The translations under genes were made by a program, and so were the position numbers. Source: Candidatus Zixiibacteriota bacterium (lineage in GTDB: Bacteria > Zixibacteria > MSB-5A5 > GN15 > FEB-12). From it: a DNA stretch of 13,062 bases. Position 1 is the stretch's first letter. Each line of letters begins with the position of its first letter. The DNA is taken from contig JACRAV010000327.1 of NCBI GenBank assembly GCA_016213305.1, positions 1-13,062 of the forward strand, in the 5' to 3' direction. The notes under the pieces were generated by a model that saw only the letters and a program-made list of their open reading frames with translations, had not been told where the DNA came from and searched no databases. This document shows, in pieces, positions 7,944-13,024 of this stretch.

Positions 7944-8143
7944 TAGTACTGTTCGTCAATCATGCGTTGCCGACGGGTTTTCCGTTTTGCGGCCGCCAAC
8001 TTGCGCTTGCGCACCTCAGAGGGTTTCTCGAAATGCTGATGTTTCTTGAAATCGGACAAAATACCCGACTTCTCACAGAATTTATTAAAACGTCTTAATG
8101 CTTTCTCAAACGATTCGTCATCACGTACTCGGACTCCGGTCAA
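7943..8143 (-). CDS. rpsU: 30S ribosomal protein S21
   Basis: S21 is a small, basic, late-assembling protein of the 30S platform close to the anti-Shine-Dalgarno end of 16S rRNA. The 66-residue product begins TGVRVRDDESFEKALRRFNK, matching the family start, continues CEKSGILSDFKKHQHFEKPSEVRK and ends in a very basic tail (KRKLAAAKRKTRRQR). I chose the TTG at 8143 because a full AGGAGG lies 9 nt upstream. The in-frame ATG at 8176 would put that Shine-Dalgarno inside the coding region and add 11 residues (MSFFRLRRCIY) absent from the family. It is the first gene of the operon, with a promoter at about 8214-8242, and overlaps yqeY by one base. Confidence 0.95.
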   Translation of the reverse strand: MTGVRVRDDESFEKALRRFNKFCEKSGILSDFKKHQHFEKPSEVRKRKLAAAKRKTRRQRMIDEQY

Positions 8144-8152
8144 ATAAATACA

Positions 8153-8158
8153 CCTCCT
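8153..8158 (-). promoter_or_regulatory. Shine-Dalgarno that fixes the rpsU TTG start
   Basis: A perfect AGGAGG on the - strand sits 9 nt before the TTG at 8143. It is the main evidence for the non-ATG start of rpsU, together with the family N-terminus. Confidence 0.85.
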
Positions 8159-8187
8159 CAGCCGGAAAAAGGACAATAACTTATACG

Positions 8188-8202
8188 CACCTTATTCAGG
8201 TG
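8188..8202 (-). other. Small hairpin in the rpsU 5' leader
   Basis: CACCT and AGGTG (8188-8192 with 8198-8202) form a 5-bp stem with a 5-nt loop in the roughly 60-nt leader between the predicted start of transcription and rpsU. It is short and could be incidental. A role in autoregulation by S21 is conceivable but unsupported. Confidence 0.3.
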
Positions 8203-8213
8203 TGCTCAGGGGT

Positions 8214-8242
8214 AATATTCGGCAAAAGTTGGCGTTTGTCAA
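8214..8242 (-). promoter_or_regulatory. Promoter of the rpsU operon
   Basis: On the - strand a perfect TTGACA (8242-8237) is followed after 17 nt by AATATT (8219-8214), continuing as AATATTAC. The predicted start is near 8207, giving a leader of about 64 nt. It is the only good promoter upstream of rpsU and is placed correctly to drive the whole operon. It shares spacing and -10 shape with two other sites in the window. Confidence 0.75.
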
Positions 8243-8303
8243 CAAGATAACTAAATTTAAGGCCAGGGGGAGTGCCGGCCAAATGTGCCTTCAGGTGCCC
8301 TAA

Positions 8304-8464
8304 CCTGACGGCCCTGTTGAACCCCCCCCAGTCTGTCGTTGCGAGGAGCGGCGTCTTCGACGCGACGAAGCAATCTCTTCTTGCAGTCTTCACTCAGGCA
8401 GACGATGAGGTGCTTCGCTCGCAACGACAGAGTAACAGGTTTCTCAACAGGCCCTGACGGCCCT
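8304..8464. repeat. MITE-like nested palindrome bounded by 12-bp direct repeats
   Basis: CCTGACGGCCCT occurs at 8304-8315 and again at 8453-8464. Just inside are inverted ends CCTGTTGA (8313-8320) and TCAACAGG (8444-8451). Further in is a perfect 13-bp stem, CTGTCGTTGCGAG (8333-8345) with CTCGCAACGACAG (8418-8430), then CGAAGCA with TGCTTCG (8366-8372, 8411-8417), and a side hairpin GCGTC-TTC-GACGC (8351-8363). The motif GTCGTTGCGAGGAGCG...GACGAAGCAATCTC resembles a 'GTCATTGCGAG...GAAGCAATC' repeat I recall from many unrelated bacterial genomes. No coding capacity is evident. Target-site duplication by a transposase in trans is one explanation for the flanking repeats. Confidence 0.75.
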
Positions 8465-8867
8465 CCCCGCCGCCCGTCCGCCGAAGTCGGACTGAACCCG
8501 TCCTGTTTGCTTTTGTGTGTGGTCCGTCTTCGAAACCGCCATCAATATCCCTTTGGGCCTGTCCAACCAACCGATTTCCCCAGCGACTCGCGACTGATTA
8601 CTGCTCGGCGCATATGGGTGATGACCTGCGTCTACCCAAATCCTCATGCCCTCGGGCATCTCCCGCGCCCAGGTTCCGACCACACGCAATTCGAACCCAA
8701 TTGCGAGAAAGGGCCGAGTCCGACGTCTAACTCCTTGCCGCGCACGGAGCTTCGCCGCGTCTCGCAACCCTGTCTTCCGCCCAGCCGCCCGCAGGAATTT
8801 CTGGCGTGCAATTCGAAGCCAATTCCGCCCCATTCCAACTGGCGGTCAACAACCGACCCCGACACCC
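8465..8867. other. About 400 bp with no convincing gene
   Basis: Open frames exist on both strands, but none has a Shine-Dalgarno, a recognisable domain or normal composition; their translations are rich in Arg, Pro and Ser. The stretch holds a hairpin CGCAATT/AATTGCG (8685-8705) and a partial direct copy, GCAATTCGAAGCCAATTC at 8808-8825, matching 16 of 18 bases of 8686-8703. It could be an interspersed non-coding repeat or decayed remnant; I cannot assign a function. Confidence 0.55.
8685..8825. repeat. Pair of AATTCGAA-cored repeats
   Basis: GCAATTCGAACCCAATTG at 8686-8703 and GCAATTCGAAGCCAATTC at 8808-8825 differ at two positions and lie 122 bp apart. The first copy is part of a perfect 7-bp hairpin (8685-8691 with 8699-8705), which the substitutions break in the second. 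Confidence 0.55.
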
Positions 8868-8896
8868 TTGACCTGAGGCATTTGGAGGCCTATTTA
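8868..8896 (+). promoter_or_regulatory. Possible promoter of the DinB-like gene
   Basis: TTGACC (8868-8873) is followed after 17 nt by TATTTA (8891-8896). The -35 matches 5/6 but the -10 only 3/6. The predicted start near 8903 would leave almost no leader before the Shine-Dalgarno, so this is weak. Confidence 0.3.
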
Positions 8897-8912
8897 TCGC
8901 GTGGAGGACAAC

Positions 8913-9389
8913 ATGCTCAAAGATTTCATCTATGAATACGAGCGTTATCGGACCACCGGCCAAAAGGCGCTCTCGCAGATATCTGACGACTATCTCAATC
9001 ACCCGGTCGGCGAAGGGAACAATTCGGTGGCGATCATCGTGCGGCATCTCGGCGGCAACCTGGTCTCGCGTTTCACCGATTTCCTCACCACCGACGGCGA
9101 AAAACCGTGGCGCGACCGCGATTCCGAATTCGCCGATCGGACATACACTCGCGCCGAAATAATGGCATGGTGGGACAAAGGATGGGACGTCTTAGGCGCT
9201 GAACTGGCCAAACTGATCGACGCCGATCTCGGCAGGATCGTGACAATCCGAGGGGAAGAGTTGACCGTCCATGCGGCGCTGGCCCGATCCGTCGCGCATG
9301 CGGCTTACCATGTCGGGCAAATCGTTTTGATTGCGCGCATGTCAGCCGGCGACACGTGGGAATGGATTACAATCCCGAAGAAGAAATAG
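8913..9389 (+). CDS. DinB-like protein, DUF1572 family
   Basis: This belongs to the DinB/YfiT-like four-helix-bundle superfamily, whose members usually bind a divalent metal through three histidines and include thiol S-transferases; many are stress-induced or of unknown role. The 158-residue protein has NNSVAIIVRHLGGNLVSRFTDFL near residues 36-58, then TTDGEKPWRDRDSEF, a DUF1572 hallmark. Candidate metal ligands are H45, H129 and H133 (SVAHAAYHVGQI). I chose ATG at 8913 because GGAGG (8903-8907) lies 5 nt upstream; a GTG at 8901 in the same frame would overlap that site and add only four residues. It is a single-gene unit, upstream of the repeat-rich region's end and convergent with the dockerin cluster. 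The substrate is unknown. Confidence 0.88.
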   Translation: MLKDFIYEYERYRTTGQKALSQISDDYLNHPVGEGNNSVAIIVRHLGGNLVSRFTDFLTTDGEKPWRDRDSEFADRTYTRAEIMAWWDKGWDVLGAELAKLIDADLGRIVTIRGEELTVHAALARSVAHAAYHVGQIVLIARMSAGDTWEWITIPKKK

Positions 9390-9392
9390 TAG

Positions 9393-9454
9393 GGCGTCAG
9401 GCGAGGATACCTGACGCCACATTAGCTGAGGATGACGGGACCGCAGAAGTCCCG
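9393..9454. terminator. Two hairpins in the convergent gap, likely two-way terminator
   Basis: A perfect 9-bp stem GGCGTCAGG/CCTGACGCC (9393-9401 with 9410-9418, 8-nt loop) begins four bases after the DinB-like stop. A second stem CGGGAC/GTCCCG (9436-9441 with 9449-9454) lies just before the 3' end of the dockerin gene on the other strand. Neither has a T-run, but the position between two converging genes fits transcription end sites. Confidence 0.5.
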
Positions 9455-9465
9455 ACCGACACGGC

Positions 9466-10359
9466 CTACCGGCACGGCGCGGGCGGTGTAAAGTTGATGA
9501 ATAAGTAGTCGATCAGCGCCGTCAGGTCGGAGATGTCGGCCTGGCCATCTGAGGAGCCGTCAACATCTTCTTCGCGGGAACAACAGCCTGGTCGGGGGTT
9601 CATGTAGTGGCGATCGATAAACTCGGTCACATCAGAGATATCGCACATGTCATTCGGATCGCAGTCTATATTGCCGGAAAGGCCGCGGCAACAGTCGGCG
9701 ATGACAAAACAATAGGGGCCAAGCCAAAAGGGGAAGACGTCTACGTTGCCGTACTCGGGTGGGATATCGTATGAAGCCCATCGCCATGGGTTGTTATTGG
9801 GAAATCTGGTCGATGAATCGATACAAATGTGCTTGCCGGTGTCAGCCCTTTTTAGGCGAATGACTATGTAGAAGAAGATACCGGAATCCTGAGGGCGAAC
9901 GGCGAGTTGGGCAAAGTCGTTCATGGCGCCGGCAAACGCCACCGTGTCCTCGCCGGCACCGTCAGCGCCCCACAGGTTGAACTTATACACCCCGCCGAAG
10001 TCGGATTTCGGGTAGATGCCTGTTGTATCGATCCAGATACCGGGCATCAACTCGGGATGTTGGCTGTCGACGGCGATACGGTAGTTTCCGCCGTTTGGAT
10101 AGGCGTGTTCCCAGGTGGCACCATCGGGACTGGTCACCCGATAGCCGTTTGACGGGTTATAGCGGTAAATGGATCGGTTGACGTACTCCATCGGGAATTT
10201 CACCGGATTGTCTTGAATAAAGATTGTATCACCGATGACGGTAGCACCGATAATTGCGCGTGTGTCCAGACGAACGCCTATGCCCCCTGGGAACTGGCCG
10301 TAGCCCGTCCCGAATGACAACTGTAGCAAACACACTACATAGAATGGAAATCGCTTCAT
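9466..10359 (-). CDS. Secreted dockerin-like protein A (third of tandem triplet)
   Basis: I recognise the overall type but no named function. The 297-residue protein begins with a signal peptide (MKRFPFYVVCLLQLSFGTGYG, cut near 21). A beta-rich domain of about 200 residues follows with SPDGATWEHAYPNGGNY, GIWIDTTGIYPKSDF, YKFNLWGADGAGEDTVAF and HICIDS. The C-terminal 75 residues are a cysteine-rich dockerin-like pair of Ca-binding loops, DCDPNDMCDISD (232-243) and DGSSDGQADISD (267-278), ending FTPPAPCR. I chose the ATG at 10359 over a GTG at 10386 because it starts the signal peptide cleanly and gives a 30-nt gap, the same as between the other two copies. Its Shine-Dalgarno is poor. It is the most divergent of the three. 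Cell-surface or extracellular assembly is an inference from the dockerin-like tail. Confidence 0.85.
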   Translation of the reverse strand: MKRFPFYVVCLLQLSFGTGYGQFPGGIGVRLDTRAIIGATVIGDTIFIQDNPVKFPMEYVNRSIYRYNPSNGYRVTSPDGATWEHAYPNGGNYRIAVDSQHPELMPGIWIDTTGIYPKSDFGGVYKFNLWGADGAGEDTVAFAGAMNDFAQLAVRPQDSGIFFYIVIRLKRADTGKHICIDSSTRFPNNNPWRWASYDIPPEYGNVDVFPFWLGPYCFVIADCCRGLSGNIDCDPNDMCDISDVTEFIDRHYMNPRPGCCSREEDVDGSSDGQADISDLTALIDYLFINFTPPAPCR

Positions 10360-10389
10360 GCGACTGCACTCACTCTTGAGGCACACTCC

Positions 10390-11280
10390 TCACCGGCACG
10401 GCGCGGGCGGCGTGAAGTTGATAAACAGGTGGTCGATCAGCGCCGTCAGGTCGGAAATGTCGGCCTGGCCGTCTGAGGAGCCGTCAACATTCTCTTCGCC
10501 GGGACAACAGCGCGACCGCGGATTGAGGAAATGCCGATCGATCCATTCGGTCACATCGGCGATATCGCACATGTCGTTCGGATCACAGTCAAAATTGCCG
10601 GCAAGCCCCTGACAGCAGTTGCCGATCACAAAACACCACGGTCCCTTCCAAGTCGGATAGGTAGTATATGCTCCCGGTGGCGTGGGGACATTAGACGACG
10701 TCCATGTCCATGGATGCCCGACCGGAACGGTTGTCGTTGAATCGATACAAATGTGTTTGCCGATATCAGTCACTTTGGGGCGAATGATTATGTAAAAGAA
10801 AATACCTGAATCGAGCGGCCTGATCGCCCGCTGGGTGGCGTCGCCCGCGGCGGCGCCAAACATCACAGTGTCCTTGCCGGCACCATCCGCACCCCACAAG
10901 TTGAACTTGTAGACTGACAGGAAGTCCGACTTGGGATACACACCGGTCGAATCAACCCAGATACCCGGCATCAACTGAGGATTGTGGGGGCCGGTCATCT
11001 TGACGTTGCCACCGTTCGGAGTGAGGTGCGCCCAGGTGGCGCCATCGGGGCTGAAGACTTTGAAACCGTTGACCGGGTTGTAACTGTATATGTCCCTGTT
11101 GACGTATTCGATCGGAAACTTGACCGGGCCGTCCTGGAGCATGATCAGGGTGTCGCCACTGGCGGTGGCGCCGATAATGCCGCTGACTTTCAGCCGGATT
11201 TCGGTATTGCCCGGGGGCTGGGCATAGGCAAACTTGCCCAGGAAGAGCAGTGCCACAATCAGACCAATTGTTTGTCTCAT
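10390..11280 (-). CDS. Secreted dockerin-like protein B (second of tandem triplet)
   Basis: This 296-residue paralogue of A and C has a signal peptide (MRQTIGLIVALLFLGKFAYA, about 1-20), the same central domain (GNTEIRLKVSGIIGATASGD, SPDGATWAHLTPNGGN, GIWVDSTGVYPKSDF, YKFNLWGADGAGKDTVMF, HICIDS, WCFVIGNCCQG) and a dockerin-like tail with loops at 231-242 (DCDPNDMCDIAD) and 266-277 (DGSSDGQADISD). Over the last 75 residues it matches C at 67 positions and A at 62 by my count. The ATG at 11280 follows AAAGGAGA with a 9-nt gap. It lies 30 nt after C and 30 nt before A, so one transcript is likely. Function unknown. Confidence 0.87.
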   Translation of the reverse strand: MRQTIGLIVALLFLGKFAYAQPPGNTEIRLKVSGIIGATASGDTLIMLQDGPVKFPIEYVNRDIYSYNPVNGFKVFSPDGATWAHLTPNGGNVKMTGPHNPQLMPGIWVDSTGVYPKSDFLSVYKFNLWGADGAGKDTVMFGAAAGDATQRAIRPLDSGIFFYIIIRPKVTDIGKHICIDSTTTVPVGHPWTWTSSNVPTPPGAYTTYPTWKGPWCFVIGNCCQGLAGNFDCDPNDMCDIADVTEWIDRHFLNPRSRCCPGEENVDGSSDGQADISDLTALIDHLFINFTPPAPCR

Positions 11281-11310
11281 AATCCCGGGTCTCCTTTCAT
11301 CTGGCTCTCC

Positions 11311-12267
11311 TCACCGGCACGGCGCGGGCGGTGTGAAATTGATAAACAAGTAGTCGATCAACGCCGTCAGGTCGGAGATGTCGCTACTCCCATCGGGGGA
11401 GCCGTCAACATTCTCTTCGCCGGGGCAACACCGCGACCGCGGATTCAAGAAATGCCGGTCGATCCAGTCGGTCACATCGGCGATATCGCACACATCGTTC
11501 GGATCACAGTCAACATTGCCGGTAAGCCCCTGGCAACAGTTGCCGATCACAAAACACCACGGCCCCTTCCAGGTCGGATAGGTAGAGTAATTGCCCGGGG
11601 GAGTCGGAACGCCGGTCGACGCCCATTTCCATGGACAGCCACAGGGATAAGTAGTCACTGAGTCGATACAGATATGCTTGCCGATATCAGTCACCTTGGG
11701 GCGAATTACTATGTAAAAGAAAACACCTGAATCAAGGGGCCTGACCGCCAGCTGGGAGGCGTCGCCAGAGGCGCCGGCAAACGCTAGGGTGTCCACGCCG
11801 GCACCATCCGCACCCCACAAGTTGAACTTGTAAACCGCGAGGAAGTCCGTCCTCGGATACACACCGGTCGAGTCAATCCAGATACCCGGCAGCAACGGAG
11901 GATTGTGAGGGCCGGACATCTTGTAGTTTCCACCATTAGGAGTGGCATGCGCCCATGTGGCGCCATCGGGACTGAAGACCTTGAACCCGTTGCCCGGGTT
12001 CATACTGTAGGGGTCACGATTGATGTATTCGATAGGGAATTTGACCCGGCCGTCCCGAAGCATGATTAGAGTGTCGCCAACGACGGTGGCGCCGATAATG
12101 CCGCTGACTTTCAATCGTATTTCAGTATTCCCCAAGGCGAGGGCCGCCGCCGCGGGGTTGGGTCGAGGAAAGGTAAGCCCGGGACACCCGGTGTCGGGCG
12201 GGGGCTGGGCATGAATAATCCCCACACCGAAGAGCATGACGCTCACCAAGAGACTGGATATCCGCAT
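11311..12267 (-). CDS. Secreted dockerin-like protein C (first of tandem triplet)
   Basis: This is the promoter-proximal copy, 318 residues, with a signal peptide (MRISSLLVSVMLFGVGIIHA, about 1-20). It differs from B by a 22-residue Pro/Ala-rich insert at about 24-45 just after the cleavage site, containing one extra cysteine; this accounts exactly for the length difference. The central domain has SPDGATWAHATPNGGNY, GIWIDSTGVYPRTDF, YKFNLWGADGAGVDTLAF, HICIDS and WCFVIGNCCQG. It carries two extra Cys in PCGCPWKW. Dockerin-like loops are DCDPNDVCDIAD (253-264) and DGSPDGSSDISD (288-299). GGGAGG lies 9 nt before the ATG, the best Shine-Dalgarno of the three. A promoter is at about 12349-12377. 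Whether a matching cohesin-like partner exists cannot be seen here. Confidence 0.87.
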   Translation of the reverse strand: MRISSLLVSVMLFGVGIIHAQPPPDTGCPGLTFPRPNPAAAALALGNTEIRLKVSGIIGATVVGDTLIMLRDGRVKFPIEYINRDPYSMNPGNGFKVFSPDGATWAHATPNGGNYKMSGPHNPPLLPGIWIDSTGVYPRTDFLAVYKFNLWGADGAGVDTLAFAGASGDASQLAVRPLDSGVFFYIVIRPKVTDIGKHICIDSVTTYPCGCPWKWASTGVPTPPGNYSTYPTWKGPWCFVIGNCCQGLTGNVDCDPNDVCDIADVTDWIDRHFLNPRSRCCPGEENVDGSPDGSSDISDLTALIDYLFINFTPPAPCR

Positions 12268-12281
12268 GACTCTTGACCTCC

Positions 12282-12302
12282 CGGTCGGCGAAGCCGCGAC
12301 CG
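12282..12302 (-). other. Leader hairpin next to the protein C Shine-Dalgarno
   Basis: On the - strand CGGTCG and CGACCG (12302-12297 with 12287-12282) can pair, with GGCTTCGCC-type pairing competing inside. The 3' arm ends where the GGGAGG ribosome binding site begins, so folding could influence initiation. Confidence 0.4.
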
Positions 12303-12348
12303 ACGGCGACTACATGACGATAGTGTAATCTACCACGTTGTCTATAAT

Positions 12349-12377
12349 AATATGGCCGATACTCCCGCGGCTGTCAA
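12349..12377 (-). promoter_or_regulatory. Promoter of the dockerin-like triplet
   Basis: On the - strand a perfect TTGACA (12377-12372) is followed after 17 nt by CATATT (12354-12349), continuing as CATATTAT; TATTAT at a 19-nt spacing is an alternative -10. The predicted start near 12342 gives a leader of about 75 nt. The -35 overlaps a 14-bp AT palindrome. Confidence 0.7.
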
Positions 12378-12388
12378 TATATATATTG
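12375..12388. promoter_or_regulatory. 14-bp perfect palindrome overlapping the -35
   Basis: CAATATATATATTG is a perfect palindrome covering three bases of the TTGACA box and extending upstream. It could be an operator for a dimeric repressor or an AT-rich upstream element that aids polymerase. Simple AT alternation makes chance occurrence possible. Confidence 0.4.
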
Positions 12389-12405
12389 GCTCGCCGGGGT
12401 GTATC

Positions 12406-12439
12406 TGGCGGGTTGGGGGAGGGTCCAAGACACCCGCCA
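12406..12439 (-). terminator. Hairpin downstream of the HIT gene
   Basis: TGGCGGGT (12406-12413) pairs perfectly with ACCCGCCA (12432-12439) around an 18-nt loop. With a smaller CGTAGC/GCTACG hairpin at about 12466-12479, it lies between the HIT stop codon and the dockerin promoter. There is no T-run. It may end HIT transcription or be another repeat of the nested type. Confidence 0.35.
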
Positions 12440-12482
12440 TTGACCGGCCAAACGGCAGGCGGGCACGTAGCTCGCTACGACA

Positions 12483-12809
12483 TCATAAAAACTTCAGCTT
12501 ATCCGCCCCCCGATTCGACAGAAAATGATAATGCACATGATCGACTTCCTGACCGTACCCATTATTGATCACCACCCGGTAGTGCTCGGCAATACCCAGT
12601 TTGTCGGCGACCAGCTTGACGGTTGCATCAAGCTCGGCCAGGACTTCGGGCGGGGTTGACTGAAAATTGGCGTACTCGGTCTTGGGCATAATGAGCAAAT
12701 GCACCGCGTCTTTCGGGCGGTGATCGGCAATGACGATAACGCGATCAGTTTCGTGAAAAATACGAGCGGGAAGCTCTCGATTGATGATGCGGGTGAAGAC
12801 CGAGGGCAT
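12483..12809 (-). CDS. HIT family protein (histidine triad nucleotide hydrolase/transferase)
   Basis: HIT proteins of this size bind nucleotides and usually cleave nucleoside phosphoramidates or dinucleoside polyphosphates, using the middle triad histidine as nucleophile. The 108-residue protein has SVFTRIINRELPARIFHETD at the start, VHLLIMPK at 36-43, VVINNG at 79-84 and the triad HVHYHF with H91, H93 and H95. The N-terminal Cys pair common in Hint proteins (CIFCKI) is replaced by SVFTRI, so the usual zinc site is absent. The ATG at 12809 has no Shine-Dalgarno within 20 nt; translation may be leaderless or otherwise unusual. It is divergent from the yebC-like gene and co-directional with the dockerin cluster, from which a promoter separates it. 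Exact substrate unknown. Confidence 0.92.
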   Translation of the reverse strand: MPSVFTRIINRELPARIFHETDRVIVIADHRPKDAVHLLIMPKTEYANFQSTPPEVLAELDATVKLVADKLGIAEHYRVVINNGYGQEVDHVHYHFLSNRGADKLKFL

Positions 12810-12963
12810 AGGGGAAATAAGGGTGAATCGATTCCGGCGGCAAGTGAAAACGTCGTTTCTGCATCCGGCAGATCAGCGGTCCCTTGGTTGCGGGACTCAG
12901 GACCCGCCGAACATGGCGCGACGGGGGGCTTGCCAAGATGACCCCGATTGGATAAATTGGCTC

Positions 12964-13006
12964 TTGATAACCTTAAGTTGGTAAAGTAGTAAGATTGCAA
13001 AATATA
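12964..13006 (+). promoter_or_regulatory. Possible promoter of the YebC-family gene
   Basis: Two overlapping candidates exist: TTGATA (12964-12969) with TAGTAA (12987-12992), and TTGGTA (12978-12983) with AATATA (13001-13006), both with 17-nt spacers. The second has a -10 like those elsewhere in the window, but its start would fall on the Shine-Dalgarno, so the first may be the real one. Evidence is weak. Confidence 0.35.
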
Positions 13007-13010
13007 GACC

Positions 13011-13016
13011 GGGAGG
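13011..13016 (+). promoter_or_regulatory. Shine-Dalgarno of the YebC-family gene
   Basis: GGGAGG lies 8 nt before the ATG at 13025 and supports that start for the gene truncated by the window edge. Confidence 0.8.
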
Positions 13017-13024
13017 ATTGTTAG

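Noticed and set aside
8444..8833. - strand open frame of 129 codons in the orphan region
   Set aside because: No ribosome binding site or known domain, and competing frames on the other strand are equally open. I keep it only as part of a possible non-coding repeat.
8339..8935. + strand open frame of 198 codons across the repeat and the orphan region
   Set aside because: It begins inside the palindromic element, runs into the DinB-like gene in another frame, lacks a Shine-Dalgarno and has a low-quality Pro/Arg/Ser-rich translation.
10384..10386. GTG at 10386 as the start of dockerin protein A
   Set aside because: It would put nine polar residues (MCLKSECSR) ahead of the signal peptide and shorten the spacer to 3 nt, whereas ATG at 10359 gives the 30-nt spacer seen between C and B.
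10984..11661. + strand open frame of 225 codons opposite dockerin genes B and C
   Set aside because: It crosses the B-C junction antisense; similar frames opposite A arise from the same duplicated sequence.
9466..12267. Repeat spacing of about 920 bp read as a CRISPR-like or satellite array
   Set aside because: The period equals whole gene length, and each unit is a full coding sequence with signal peptide and start site; this is gene duplication.
12810..13010. Possible tRNA or small RNA in the HIT-yebC gap
   Set aside because: Short GC stems such as GCGGG/CCCGC occur, but there is no cloverleaf, T-loop GTTCGA motif or terminator.
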